DNA from: Chloroflexota bacterium
GTDB taxonomy: Bacteria > Chloroflexota > Anaerolineae > UBA4142
Assembly: GCA_016208315.1 (NCBI GenBank)
Contig: JACQYF010000209.1
Span: 54,987 to 118,986 of the forward strand
Direction: 5' to 3'
Length of the DNA stretch: 64,000 bases
Shown: one piece after another, positions 7,638-16,455 of the stretch
Layout of the letters: each line of letters starts with the position of its first letter
Numbering within the stretch: the first letter of the stretch is position 1
Made by a program: the position numbers and the translations under genes
The notes under the pieces: model-generated
Told to the model about the DNA's origin: nothing
The model's input: only the letters and a program-made list of their open reading frames with translations
The model's database searches: none

Positions 7638-9224
7638 TTGCCTGAACCCCAAGGATTGACCGCGCACGTCCTGGATCAAGTTGTGGCACTCTCGCGCGAC
7701 CATCGGCAATTGCTGGTTGATCTCGCGCTGCGCGTCGAACCGTTTTCGAACGAGTTGCTCGCGCTGTGGACCAAGGTCTATCAAGAGACGGCCGTCCGGC
7801 AGCCGCCTCCGCCGGATGAGGTCGTGCGCGCGATCCAAGAAGAAGCCATACGGGTGTTGTTGGGCGGGTTGCGCGACGGCGACTTGCCGAAATACTATGG
7901 CGATATTGCCGCCTGGGCAAGCCGCACGGCGCGGTCCGGTCTCGCGTACGACCAGATCGTCGAGTTAGTGCGCGCCTATCAACGCAGCGGGTTGACTCTC
8001 CTGCTCCGCGCCTATCCTGCCGGCGCCGAGCTGGAACTCGTCCTGGGCGCGCTCGACGATCTGTATGCCGGCACGATCACGCTCATCGCCGCGGTCTATA
8101 TTCAAGCCCTGCAAGACCAATTGATGGACAGCGCGCGGCCGCGTGCTTTCGGTCAATTGGCGATCGGCGCGACACACTCGCTCAACAATCTGCTGACCGC
8201 GATTCTCGGTCGCACCCAACTTTTGCTGGAGCGCACGCGCGACGCGGAATCGCGCGGCGAGCTGCAAGAGGTCCAGCGCACGGCGACCCTGGGCGCGCAG
8301 ACCGTCAGGCACTTGCAAGAGTATGCGCGCGGCGTGCGCGATCAGGAATTCGTCGAGGCCGACGTCAACAACCTCCTGCGCGATGCGGCCGAGATCACCC
8401 GTTTTGTCTGGCGCGACGAGGCCGAAGCGCATGGGATCGTAATTGACGTGGTCAAGGATTTTGGCGACATCCCGCCGGCACTTGCCCGTCGGAACGAATT
8501 GCGCGAGGTCTTTATCGCGCTGATCCTGAATGCGATCGAGGCGATGCCGCGCGGCGGTTTAATCACGCTGCGGACCGAGCGCAAGGACGATAGCGTGCTG
8601 GTCGCCGTAATTGATACGGGAGAGGGAATGACCGAGGAGACGCGACGGCGGGTCTTTGATCCCTTTTTCAGTACCAAGGGGACGGGGCACACCGGCCTGG
8701 GATTGAGTATCGCCTCGAACCTGGTCGGCCAACACAAGGGGATGCTGACAGTCGAGAGCCAGCCCGGGCGCGGCAGCGCGTTCACCGTTTCGATTCCGGT
8801 CGCGCCGGGGACGCTCGCGCCAAAGGCGGAGGCGGCGCCGGTTTCCGTTCGCACCGTCCGAATCTTGATCGTTGACGACGAGCCGACCGTGCGTGACATT
8901 GTCGCCAAGTTCCTGGCGTTCCGCGGCTACCAAGTGGCCGTGGCCGACAGCGGGTACGATGGCATCGCCGCGTTCAAACGCGCCCGCTTTGATCTGGTCG
9001 TGACGGATCTGGGGATGCCGGGCATGTCGGGCTGGGAAGTCGCGCGCGAGGTCAAGCGGTTGCGGCCCCAAACGCTGGTCGTGTTGATGACCGGGTGGGC
9101 CGCGGATCTCGATCAAGAGAAGGTGAAGGAGAGCGGCGTGGATCACATTGTCCACAAGCCCTTCAACGTGGACGACGTATTGACGCTGGTTAACGAAGCG
9201 GTCGCGCTGCGCGAAAAGATGTAA
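7638..9224 (+). CDS. Soluble hybrid histidine kinase with C-terminal receiver
   Basis: 528 residues, no membrane segment. The order is an N-terminal all-helical sensory region (about 1-165, RsbR/globin-sensor-like length but not assignable); a dimerisation/phosphoacceptor helix with His180 (ATHSLNNLLTAILGR, an H-S-L-N variant of the usual H-E-x-N); an HATPase domain with the N box LNAIEAMPRGG, G1 box DTGEGM, FFSTK and GTGHTGLGLSI; and a response-regulator receiver (about 410-528) with DDE, phosphoacceptor Asp in VVTDLGMPGMSG, MTGW and HKPF. It probably phosphorylates its own receiver and then an unlinked target, as no output domain is present. TTG start, 12 nt after repeat copy A. Confidence 0.93.
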   Translation: MPEPQGLTAHVLDQVVALSRDHRQLLVDLALRVEPFSNELLALWTKVYQETAVRQPPPPDEVVRAIQEEAIRVLLGGLRDGDLPKYYGDIAAWASRTARSGLAYDQIVELVRAYQRSGLTLLLRAYPAGAELELVLGALDDLYAGTITLIAAVYIQALQDQLMDSARPRAFGQLAIGATHSLNNLLTAILGRTQLLLERTRDAESRGELQEVQRTATLGAQTVRHLQEYARGVRDQEFVEADVNNLLRDAAEITRFVWRDEAEAHGIVIDVVKDFGDIPPALARRNELREVFIALILNAIEAMPRGGLITLRTERKDDSVLVAVIDTGEGMTEETRRRVFDPFFSTKGTGHTGLGLSIASNLVGQHKGMLTVESQPGRGSAFTVSIPVAPGTLAPKAEAAPVSVRTVRILIVDDEPTVRDIVAKFLAFRGYQVAVADSGYDGIAAFKRARFDLVVTDLGMPGMSGWEVAREVKRLRPQTLVVLMTGWAADLDQEKVKESGVDHIVHKPFNVDDVLTLVNEAVALREKM

Positions 9225-9247
9225 CGATAGACAATCAATCCATGTAG

Positions 9248-9266
9248 GGGCGGGGTCGCCCCGCCC
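9248..9266. terminator. GGGCGGGG palindrome (family Q), shared terminator region
   Basis: GGGCGGGG (9248-9255) pairs with CCCCGCCC (9259-9266), in the sequence TGTAGGGGCGGGG-TCG-CCCCGCCCTTTCC. It lies between the convergent kinase (+) and CHR (-) genes. The same palindrome occurs at 11466-11484 and 49944-49962. There is no long T-run, so efficient termination is not certain. Confidence 0.6.
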
Positions 9267-9272
9267 TTTCCG

Positions 9273-9827
9273 TTAACGATAGACGATCAATCCCAGCACG
9301 GCCGCGCCGAGGATGATAAAAACGGGATTGATCTCGGTGAACGTCAAAAGGCCGAAAGACACCAACGCGATGATCGCCTTATCCCAGCCCTGAATCAGTC
9401 CGTCGCTCCAGCCGATCTTCTTGGCATTGAAAACGGAATTAGCCATGTCGTACGCAGTCCAGAGCAGCAAGCCGATCACGACTGGGCGCACGGCGGTGAG
9501 CATGGATTTCATGACGGGCAAATCTTTGAGACCGAAAAACAGCACGACCATGATGAGCATCAAAATCGTGGTCGGCAGTACCGTCCCGCCCGCCGCAGCA
9601 ACTGCGCCCGGAACGCCCGCCAGCTTGTAACCGACATAGGCCGAGACCTGCGGCGCGATCGGGCCGGGCAGCGCGTTGCCCAACGCGACGGCGTCGGCAA
9701 ATTCTCCGGAATCGGTCCAGCCGGCGGACACCGTCTCGCGCTGCATCAGCGCCAGCGAAGCTGGCCCGCCGCCCCACGAAAAGATAGCCACGCGCGTGAA
9801 TAACACAAAGATGTCCCAAAGAAGCAT
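9273..9827 (-). CDS. Single-domain CHR (chromate transporter family) protein
   Basis: 184 residues, about six hydrophobic segments. It has the CHR half-domain signature: FSWGGGPASLALMQRE near residue 17, then a FADAVALGNALPGPIA motif and GYKLAGVPGAVAA. Long ChrA proteins carry two such halves; short ones normally occur as an adjacent antiparallel pair. Here only one copy is present and no second CHR gene lies nearby. It may homodimerise, pair with a distant gene, or be a remnant of a pair. Substrate (chromate or sulfate) is not deducible. ATG start at 9827. Confidence 0.85.
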   Translation of the reverse strand: MLLWDIFVLFTRVAIFSWGGGPASLALMQRETVSAGWTDSGEFADAVALGNALPGPIAPQVSAYVGYKLAGVPGAVAAAGGTVLPTTILMLIMVVLFFGLKDLPVMKSMLTAVRPVVIGLLLWTAYDMANSVFNAKKIGWSDGLIQGWDKAIIALVSFGLLTFTEINPVFIILGAAVLGLIVYR

Positions 9828-9844
9828 GAATCCCCCGTGGATCA

Positions 9845-9886
9845 GTGAACAGTGAACAGTGAACAGTGAACAGTAATCAGTTTTCA
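9845..9886 (+). repeat. Heptamer repeat GTGAACA x6 (family 1, reverse)
   Basis: Four perfect GTGAACA units, then GTAATCA and GTTTTCA. It lies between hutH and the CHR gene and runs into hutH. On the minus strand, the hutH stop codon (TGA, 9877-9879) and last codons are part of the repeat. Confidence 0.9.
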
Positions 9887-11448
9887 GAATTCATTGCCCG
9901 GCTTAGTTCGCCGGTCTGAATCAACTCCACCGCCCGCTCAATATCTGGCGAAAGAATTCGGTCGCGATCCAGGAACGGAATCTCGCGCCGCAGCCGGGCG
10001 TGCGCGGCGCGGGTGCCGCGCCCCAGCAGTTCCATGCTCTGCCCCAAATTCTTTAGGCGCAAATCAATCCCCTGCGCCGCCGCGATCAGCTCGATAGCGA
10101 CGATGCGGGTGCTGTTCCACACGATTTCGCGCGCGTGCCGCGCTGCGTTCGCCGACATGGAGACGTGATCTTCTTGGTCCGCGCTCGTCGGGATCGAATC
10201 CACGCTGTCGGGGTGCGCCAGCGTCTTGTTGTCCGAGACGAGCGCGGCGGCAGTGACCTGCGCCATCATCAACCCGCTGTTCGTTCCACCGCCCTCGACC
10301 AACATCATCGGCAAGCCGTCGCTCAAATGCGCGCTGCACAGGCGAAACGTGCGCCGCTCGGAGATATTGCCGATTTCGGCGACCGCCGTGGCAAGTGAAT
10401 TGGCGACGAGCGCCAGCGCCTCGCCGTGGAAATTGCCGCCCGACCGCGCCTTGTTCTCCCCCTCGATGTCGAGAAAAATCAACGGGTTATCGGTTGCCGC
10501 GTTGATCTCCTCGGCGACAATCCGCCGCGCGTGTTCGATTGCATCGCGTGCCGCACCCACGACTTGAGGCGCGCAGCGAAACGAATAGGCGTCCTGCACG
10601 CGCGCGGTCGAATCCACGAGGCGGCTGCCTTCCAGGAGGACGCGCACGTTCTGCGCGGTGGCGAGCTGGCCCGCGTGCCCGGTCGCACGGTTCAGCCGTT
10701 CGTCAAACGGCGACGACAATCCGCGAATCGCTTCCAAACTCATCGCCAACGCGATATCGGCGTGGCGCGCGAGATTCTCCGCATCGGCCACCGCCAGCGC
10801 CGCAATCGCGGCCGAAACGGTCGTCCCGTTATTAAGCGCGAGTCCCTCTTTGGCCTGCAATTCGATTCGAGAGATTCCGGCCAGTTCCATGGCGCGTTTG
10901 CCGCTCATGCGCGTGCCCTGGTAAAACGTTTCGCCACTTTCGTCTTCGCGATCCTGCGCGTCGCGGCTCATAACCAAGACGAGGTGTGAGAGCGGCGCGA
11001 GGTCGCCGCTCGCACCGACGGAACCTTTGGACGGAATGATCGGGTGGACGCCGCGATTGAGCATGGCGAGGAGCGTTTCGATCACAACGGAGCGCACGCC
11101 CGAAAAGCCCTTGGCGAGTGTGTTCGCGCGAATCGCCATGGTCGCGCGGACGATCTCTTCGTCCAGCGGCGCGCCGACGCCGGCGCTGTGGCTGAGGATG
11201 AGATTGCGCATCAAGCGCGCGGATTGGTCGGGACGGATGGGGACATTCGCGAAAACGCCAAAGCCGGTGTTGATGCCATAGACCGTCGGCGTGCCGCGCG
11301 CGAGCAGTTCGTCCACCCAGGCGCGGCTGGCGTTAATGCGCGGGCGCGCGGCATCGGCGAGCGAAACGGGACGCGCGGCGTGCGCGACCGCGACCAGGTC
11401 TTGAATGGTGAGGCGCTCGCCGTCGAGTGAAAGGGGATGGGTGTCCAT
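9877..11448 (-). CDS. hutH: Histidine ammonia-lyase
   Basis: Converts L-histidine to urocanate and ammonia, the first step of histidine degradation. 523 residues with GINTGFG, an NLILSHSAGVG segment, the Ala-Ser-Gly triad that cyclises to the MIO cofactor (SVGASGDLAPLSH, about 145-157), a Tyr-containing YGINTG loop, and PTSADQEDHVSM near 410-421. The active-site Gln-Glu-Asp-His region favours His over Phe/Tyr lyase. ATG at 11448 chosen; a TTG two codons upstream is also possible. No other hut gene is in the window, so the pathway is either elsewhere or incomplete. The C-terminal codons come from a heptamer repeat. Confidence 0.94.
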   Translation of the reverse strand: MDTHPLSLDGERLTIQDLVAVAHAARPVSLADAARPRINASRAWVDELLARGTPTVYGINTGFGVFANVPIRPDQSARLMRNLILSHSAGVGAPLDEEIVRATMAIRANTLAKGFSGVRSVVIETLLAMLNRGVHPIIPSKGSVGASGDLAPLSHLVLVMSRDAQDREDESGETFYQGTRMSGKRAMELAGISRIELQAKEGLALNNGTTVSAAIAALAVADAENLARHADIALAMSLEAIRGLSSPFDERLNRATGHAGQLATAQNVRVLLEGSRLVDSTARVQDAYSFRCAPQVVGAARDAIEHARRIVAEEINAATDNPLIFLDIEGENKARSGGNFHGEALALVANSLATAVAEIGNISERRTFRLCSAHLSDGLPMMLVEGGGTNSGLMMAQVTAAALVSDNKTLAHPDSVDSIPTSADQEDHVSMSANAARHAREIVWNSTRIVAIELIAAAQGIDLRLKNLGQSMELLGRGTRAAHARLRREIPFLDRDRILSPDIERAVELIQTGELSRAMNSEN

Positions 11449-11465
11449 CGTCAATCAACATAGAA

Positions 11466-11484
11466 GGGCGGGGTAACCCCGCCC
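11466..11484. repeat. GGGCGGGG palindrome (family Q), second copy
   Basis: GGGCGGGG (11466-11473), loop TAA, CCCCGCCC (11477-11484), followed by CTACAT. It lies between tRNA-Arg and hutH on the minus strand and could end the tRNA transcript. Confidence 0.7.
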
Positions 11485-11497
11485 CTACATACTTTTG

Positions 11498-11571
11498 CGC
11501 CCCCGGCGAGACTCGAACTCACAGCCTTTTGCTTAGAAGGCAATTGCTCTGTCCACTTGAGCTACGGGGGC
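11498..11571 (-). tRNA. tRNA-Arg (anticodon TCT)
   Basis: 74 nt. Acceptor GCCCCCG (5') pairs with CGGGGGC (3'), and a discriminator G follows. The D arm is GCTC...GAGC, the anticodon loop CTTCTAA with TCT, and the T arm GTGAG-TTCGAGT-CTCGC. The first anticodon-stem pair is A-A, a mismatch. CCA is not encoded. It reads AGA codons. Confidence 0.95.
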
Positions 11572-11586
11572 AACTCACTAGCAATC

Positions 11587-11615
11587 ATTTTACTACGAAT
11601 CTTGGCACGGGTCAA
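11587..11615 (-). promoter_or_regulatory. tRNA-Arg promoter
   Basis: On the minus strand: TTGACC (11610-11615), 17-bp spacer, TAAAAT (11587-11592), about 16 nt before the tRNA 5' end. Confidence 0.75.
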
Positions 11616-11626
11616 AGCGTGCCATC

Positions 11627-14209
11627 CTACTCCCACTTGCCATCCGAATACAGAATCAGCGCCGTGCCTGTGTTCACGCCGATGATCATCCCGCGTTCAA
11701 ACGGCTGGACCGGCGCGACATAGCCGCCCGTTTCCGCCGCGGTCGCCGCGCCGATTTTGGCGCGCACGGACGCCTGCTCGCACCAAACTTTGCCAAAGCC
11801 GCGTCTGGGCTTTACGTTTCCCGTGGATACTGCGACGCTCGGGCACGAGTCCTCCGGCATCGTTTCAATCCACTTGTCTTCAAAGACCTGCCAAGTCTTG
11901 TCGCCGAAAAGAACGTAGATGCGTCTTTCGTCTTGACGCCAGTACATTTGCCCGCGCTCAAAGGGCTGCGCCGCAAGATTCGCCGAGCGCTGTTCATCCG
12001 TTGGGCAGCCCAGGCGCGCGGCCACGAGCGCATTCCAACGCGGCAGGATGAGACCGCTTGGCGCAAGGGAACACGCGGCGGCCACAGACGGTGTGGGCGT
12101 GAGACTGGGCGTGACGCGACGCGTCGGCAATGTCGTAATCGGCAGCGTGGGGTAGGGTGTTGGCGTGAGAGTCGGGGTCGGAGAGGGCGGCGTAAGCGTG
12201 TTCGCATCCTCGACGAGCGTGATCGTGCCATCGTCGCGCCCCGCGACGTAAAGCACATTGCCGAGCCGCGTCATCTTGCCCGGCGAGTCTATCGCCAGCG
12301 TTCCGACGCGCCCAAACGAGCGCGTATCGAAAACCTCGATCATGTTTTCAGAGGACGTTGGCGTTGGCGCATGGGTCTCCGCAAAGCCGGGCGCGTGGGC
12401 GAGAAAGAGATGGCGCGTCTGTGGATTGTATGCCATTCCGACAGTGCGCGCTGCCAGCGGCAGCGAGACAAGTTTCGTATCGTCGGCATCGAAGACGCTC
12501 AATTCGTTCGTCATCGCAAGTGGATGACTACCGGCCAGATAGATCCGATTTGTTTCCGGATCAATTGCCAGCGCGGAGGTGTTGCCGAAATAGGCCAGGG
12601 TCGTGCGCTGCTGCAACGTTGCGCCGTCCACGCTATACGTCACCGAGCGGGAATTCGAACCCGGCGTCCCGTTCCACGCCACTGCGTAAACGCGATTATT
12701 CTGCGGATTCACGCGCACCCAGTCGGGCGCGATCGTCGAGCCGATGGTATTGCCGCGCATCGTCAGCTTGTCAACGGGCGACAACGTTCTGAGATCGAGC
12801 ACGACATCTCCGGCAAAAACGCGTGTGCGCGCGGTATCTACCGCAACGGTCGTCAAGAAACGCGTGATGGGCTGAGTCGCGCCGACGCTGAAATCCGCCT
12901 CGTTGATGATCGAGAGGGTGCGGTCGGCAGCGTTGGCGACGAACACGCGATTCGATTGCTCGTCGCGCGCGAGATCAACCGGATGTCGCCCCACGCCGAT
13001 CTCCTTGACGATCTTGCTGCCCTCGATCACAAAGACCGAATCGGTCGAGGCGTTCGCGACGTAGACGCGTCCGGTGGTTTCGTTCGCCAAAAGCGCGGTC
13101 GGGATCATGCCGAGCGGGATGGTCGCGACGACGGAATTGCTTTCGGTGTCAATCACGTTCAGGTTGTCGGCGCCATAGTTGGCGACGTAGAGCCGGCGGT
13201 TGTTCTCGTCGAGCAAGAGCGCGTTGGGCTGCACGCCGACGGGTATAGTCGCGAGCGCGGTCATGCTGCGCGGATCAACGACGCTCACATCGTTCGAATA
13301 AGAGTTGGCGACGTAAATCCGCGTGCCGCCCGCGTTGATGGCCGCGCCGCGCGGATCGCTGCCGATCTTGACGCGCCCGCGATCGGCGCCGCCGGTGGGA
13401 TCGAACGCGCCGAGATACTGCGTGTTCGTTTTCGAGTCGTAGATGTTGGTGAGTACGGTATTGGATTGCGGATTGGCCAATAGCGTAAGGTAGTTCTCTT
13501 TTACGTCGAATGAGGAGAGCACGCGCCACGTGACCGAGTCGAGGACGGCGATTTTCTGATAGGTGTTGGCGTAGAGCCGATGGCGCGCGGCATCGCCCGC
13601 GAGATTGATGATGCCTAGCGCCTTGGGAATCGCAATGCGCGTGACGGTGACCAGCGAATTTGGATCGAGCACCAACACTTCGCCTTTGTTGTCCAAGCCA
13701 ACAAACAGGTACTTGTCGAGCAGGAGCAACGCGCGGATCGGATCGCCAACGCCGATGGTTCTCGTCACCAAGTCGTTGACGATGAGACTGATCGTCTTGT
13801 CTTCGCCGTTGGCAACATACACGCGGTTTTGCGCGGGATCGGCCGCGATGGCGGCGGGACGCCGGCCGACGGGAATATAGGCGAGAACGCGGTTATTCTG
13901 GACCACCGCGACATTATGGCTGCCGGTGTTCGCGACGTAGATTTTGTCGCCGAGGGCGGCCATCGCATTCGGACCACGACCGATGCCCGGTAGTTCGCGC
14001 AGCGGAAAGCGCTGCCGGACAACCGGCGCGGTGAGGGGCGGAGTCGTCGTCGGCGCGACCGTCGGCGGAAGCGTCGTCGGCGTGGGAGTCGGAATGAATT
14101 GAGTTGGGATCGCGAGGGGTGGAGGCGCCGACGTGGGAGTGCCGGACGGCGATTGGGATGAGCAACCCACCGTTAGACCGATTAGCATGAGTACGATGAT
14201 GCGTCGCAT
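11627..14209 (-). CDS. YVTN-type beta-propeller lipoprotein with LGFP-like C-terminal repeats
   Basis: 860 residues. Signal peptide with lipobox VGC (Cys about 16), a Thr/Pro linker (about 20-65), then a long run of about 42-residue propeller blades of the type 'xRVYVAN...S/D-VVD...V-ATIPVG-xxP' (about 70-680). These are characteristic of surface YVTN/NHL-like proteins. A second Thr/Pro linker (about 690-720) leads to a C-terminal domain with two copies of a 'LGCPTDE ... QPFERGQMYWR' motif (about 745-860). This motif resembles LGFP repeats, which are associated with cell-envelope attachment. Four or more Cys in this domain could form disulfides. Ligand unknown. ATG start. Confidence 0.88.
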   Translation of the reverse strand: MRRIIVLMLIGLTVGCSSQSPSGTPTSAPPPLAIPTQFIPTPTPTTLPPTVAPTTTPPLTAPVVRQRFPLRELPGIGRGPNAMAALGDKIYVANTGSHNVAVVQNNRVLAYIPVGRRPAAIAADPAQNRVYVANGEDKTISLIVNDLVTRTIGVGDPIRALLLLDKYLFVGLDNKGEVLVLDPNSLVTVTRIAIPKALGIINLAGDAARHRLYANTYQKIAVLDSVTWRVLSSFDVKENYLTLLANPQSNTVLTNIYDSKTNTQYLGAFDPTGGADRGRVKIGSDPRGAAINAGGTRIYVANSYSNDVSVVDPRSMTALATIPVGVQPNALLLDENNRRLYVANYGADNLNVIDTESNSVVATIPLGMIPTALLANETTGRVYVANASTDSVFVIEGSKIVKEIGVGRHPVDLARDEQSNRVFVANAADRTLSIINEADFSVGATQPITRFLTTVAVDTARTRVFAGDVVLDLRTLSPVDKLTMRGNTIGSTIAPDWVRVNPQNNRVYAVAWNGTPGSNSRSVTYSVDGATLQQRTTLAYFGNTSALAIDPETNRIYLAGSHPLAMTNELSVFDADDTKLVSLPLAARTVGMAYNPQTRHLFLAHAPGFAETHAPTPTSSENMIEVFDTRSFGRVGTLAIDSPGKMTRLGNVLYVAGRDDGTITLVEDANTLTPPSPTPTLTPTPYPTLPITTLPTRRVTPSLTPTPSVAAACSLAPSGLILPRWNALVAARLGCPTDEQRSANLAAQPFERGQMYWRQDERRIYVLFGDKTWQVFEDKWIETMPEDSCPSVAVSTGNVKPRRGFGKVWCEQASVRAKIGAATAAETGGYVAPVQPFERGMIIGVNTGTALILYSDGKWE

Positions 14210-14291
14210 GGGATACCCCCTTGATTTCCATTTTAGCCGATATGCCGTCGCGGGTCAAACCAGTTCCGGCTCATTGCTCCGCGTGACGGTT

Positions 14292-14319
14292 TTGCATTCA
14301 TCATTTTTTGTGGTATCAT
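14292..14319 (+). promoter_or_regulatory. Promoter of membrane-protein unit (leaderless)
   Basis: TTGCAT (14292-14297), 16-bp spacer, TATCAT (14314-14319) preceded by TG at -15/-14. The predicted start is about 14325-14327, at the GTG/ATG pair that opens the next gene, so a leaderless transcript is expected. Confidence 0.6.
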
Positions 14320-14323
14320 ACGC

Positions 14324-15214
14324 GTGATGGAAGAATCGCTAACGACGCGCCCTCTGGTCGGACGCTGGATCGCGCTCGACGTCCGGCCTATGCGTCCGCT
14401 TACGTTTCTGGGACCGTCGTGGGCCGTCCTAGTTGGGGCGATGGCATCCGGCGGGCTGAGTTTCCGAGGGCAGGCACTTTTATCCCTGGTTCTGGCTATT
14501 TTACTCTGTGATGCGCTCCTCGGCGCGTGGCGCGCCCTTTGGCTCCAATCGGACTGGCGCGATGCGCTCCGGCGCAGTTCGGCCAGCGCCGCAACGTGGC
14601 TCGTTCCATCCAACGATCGGCCCGTCTCGCGATTCCTCAACGTGTTCCGCCGGTTCAAGCGGCGAGTGATCCATTTTCGGCAAGTCATTTGGCCCGTGAT
14701 TGATTCCGAGATCACCGGCCTGGTCGTGATCGGCGCGCTCGCGTTGAGCATCGCGGTGATCCTGGGACAGGTACCCCTCGTGCTCACGAGTCTCGTGATG
14801 TTATTTGCGCTGATCGAGGGACGCATCGGGACAGCCCGGGGCGCCGGTTTGCGCGCGGTCGGCGAGATCACGTTTCCGTGGTTGATTGCCGAGAGCGCGT
14901 TTGGGCATTTTTCGTGGTTGTCGCTGGTTTACGCGTTGCTCTTTACTTTGGTGTATCGCGCTTTGCTGGGTTTGGTGACCACACGCCAATCGCAGTGGAT
15001 TGCCTGGAGCAACCTGGCGCAGGTCGCGGCGGTTTTGCTCTTGATGGCCACTAATACGCCCGCGGGTGTGGGCATCGTCCTCTTGGGATTGTTGGCCCAG
15101 GTCTTGTGGCAAGCGCGCTATAATTCCGACCGCGATGGTCAAGCGTATGCGCGGCGGGTCCAGTCCTACATGCTCGTCGCCATGCTGGTCGCCGGGCTGT
15201 CGTTGTGGCTCTAA
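14324..15214 (+). CDS. Polytopic membrane protein of unknown function
   Basis: 296 residues, with clearly hydrophobic segments near 27-45, 48-66, 135-165, 187-215, 229-250 and 276-295. A basic, charged cytoplasmic stretch lies between about 68 and 125 (FLNVFRRFKRRV). I recognise no family. GTG at 14324 is directly followed by an ATG, so either can start a leaderless message. It is followed after 11 nt by a phosphoesterase-like gene, then an HD hydrolase, probably one operon. Confidence 0.75.
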   Translation: MMEESLTTRPLVGRWIALDVRPMRPLTFLGPSWAVLVGAMASGGLSFRGQALLSLVLAILLCDALLGAWRALWLQSDWRDALRRSSASAATWLVPSNDRPVSRFLNVFRRFKRRVIHFRQVIWPVIDSEITGLVVIGALALSIAVILGQVPLVLTSLVMLFALIEGRIGTARGAGLRAVGEITFPWLIAESAFGHFSWLSLVYALLFTLVYRALLGLVTTRQSQWIAWSNLAQVAAVLLLMATNTPAGVGIVLLGLLAQVLWQARYNSDRDGQAYARRVQSYMLVAMLVAGLSLWL

Positions 15215-15225
15215 AAGGTCTCTAG

Positions 15226-15768
15226 ATGAAAATCGGCGTCCTGTCCAACACACTCGTTCCAACGGCTTTGCCCACGCTCCCCGAGCGGGTGTTTGAGATT
15301 TTCAACGGCGTGGACATCATCCTGCATGCCGGCGACATTTGCGATCTCCAGGTGCTGCAGCAGCTCGAACCGGTCGCGCAGACGTATGCGGTCTATGGCG
15401 AGCAGGACAACCAGTTGGTCAGAAAGTATTTGCAGGCGACCCAGCGGCTGGAATTTGCCAATCGCGCCATCGGACTGATTCACGGTCACGGGGCTTGGGA
15501 GGGCAATCTCATCCAACGCGCGCGCTATCTCTTTGACCGAAAAGCGCAGTTGGAGTGCTTGTACACCTACGTGTTGAGCGGATTTACCGACGTACATGCG
15601 ATTGTGTTCGGTCACTCGCGCGAGCCGTACATGAAAATGCACGACGGTGTGCTGTTGTTCAATCCCGGCTCGGTGGCGCAATTGCCGGGGCAGCCGGCCA
15701 GCGTGGGAATATTGGAAATCGGCGCGAACACGATCAAGGGCCGAATCGTCCCACTGCAAGAGTACTGA
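15226..15768 (+). CDS. YfcE/MJ0936-type metallophosphoesterase with altered metal site
   Basis: 180 residues, normal length for small calcineurin-like phosphodiesterases. The family order is visible: N-terminal GVLSNT (7-9), HAGDI (34-38), VYGEQD (56-61), IHGHG (about 82-86), VFGHSREP (about 126-133) and NPGSVAQLP. However, the usual first motif S-D-T-H reads S-N-T-L, and GN-x-D reads GEQD. So the first Asp, the first His and the catalytic Asn are replaced, while Asp37 and the later His ligands remain. It may bind metals differently or have lost activity. ATG start. The HD hydrolase gene begins a few nt after its stop. Confidence 0.88.
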   Translation: MKIGVLSNTLVPTALPTLPERVFEIFNGVDIILHAGDICDLQVLQQLEPVAQTYAVYGEQDNQLVRKYLQATQRLEFANRAIGLIHGHGAWEGNLIQRARYLFDRKAQLECLYTYVLSGFTDVHAIVFGHSREPYMKMHDGVLLFNPGSVAQLPGQPASVGILEIGANTIKGRIVPLQEY

Positions 15769-15773
15769 GAGTG

Positions 15774-16433
15774 ATGGTTACCGTAAACGAACTGGCACGC
15801 GATCCCGAAGTTGTCACCTATCTGCGGTCGGCGAACGCGATGATGAAGGCGCTCGGTTACACCGAGCATGGGGAACGCCACGCGAATCTCGTCGCGAACA
15901 TCGCGCACAATATTTTAGAGCGGCTCGACTATCCGGTGCGGCAGGCCGACCTGGCCGCGATCGCCGGCTACTTGCATGACGCCGGGAACTTGATCCATCG
16001 CGACGGCCATCCGCTCGCCAGCGCGCTGCTCGGCCGCGAAGTATTGATGCGGCTCAAAATGCCGCTTGAAGAAGTCACGCTCATCATGGGCGCGATCGGG
16101 AATCATGAAGAGCCGAACGGCGTGGCCGTAGACCCGATTGCCGCCGCGGTGATCATTGCCGACAAGGCGGATGTGCATTCCAGCCGCGTGCAGAATTACG
16201 ACCCGAAAACGTTCGACATCCACGATCGCGTGAACTATGCCGTGCAGCGCTCGTTCGTCCGGGTGGACGGCGACAACAAGACGATCACGCTCGAACTCGA
16301 CATTGATACGACGCTTTCGTCGGCGCAAGAATATTTCGAGATCTTTTTGACGCGCATGGTCATGTGCCGCCGCGCGGCCCAGTTCCTGGGCTGCCAATTT
16401 GCGCTGACCATCAACGGCAACCGGTTGATGTAG
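15774..16433 (+). CDS. HD-domain phosphohydrolase
   Basis: 219 residues with the HD signature: His in RHANLVANIAHNI, the His-Asp pair in AGYLHDAGNLIHRDGHP (about 66-82), NHEEPNG (about 119-125) and ADKADVHSSR (about 139-148). This arrangement suits a soluble HDIG-like metal-dependent phosphohydrolase, probably acting on a nucleotide. The C-terminal part (about 160-219) is specific to this group. ATG at 15774 chosen; GTG at 15771 is adjacent. Next to a phosphoesterase-like gene, so a nucleotide-turnover role is plausible but unproven. Confidence 0.88.
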   Translation: MVTVNELARDPEVVTYLRSANAMMKALGYTEHGERHANLVANIAHNILERLDYPVRQADLAAIAGYLHDAGNLIHRDGHPLASALLGREVLMRLKMPLEEVTLIMGAIGNHEEPNGVAVDPIAAAVIIADKADVHSSRVQNYDPKTFDIHDRVNYAVQRSFVRVDGDNKTITLELDIDTTLSSAQEYFEIFLTRMVMCRRAAQFLGCQFALTINGNRLM

Positions 16434-16455
16434 TCTCGGATTGCGAGGTAGTACG

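Noticed and set aside
9845..9886. CRISPR array
   Set aside because: The tandem heptamers have no spacers and units of only 7 nt. No cas gene is in the window.
11933..13483. 516-codon open frame on the plus strand
   Set aside because: Antisense to the YVTN propeller gene, Arg/His-rich, with no family features or ribosome site.
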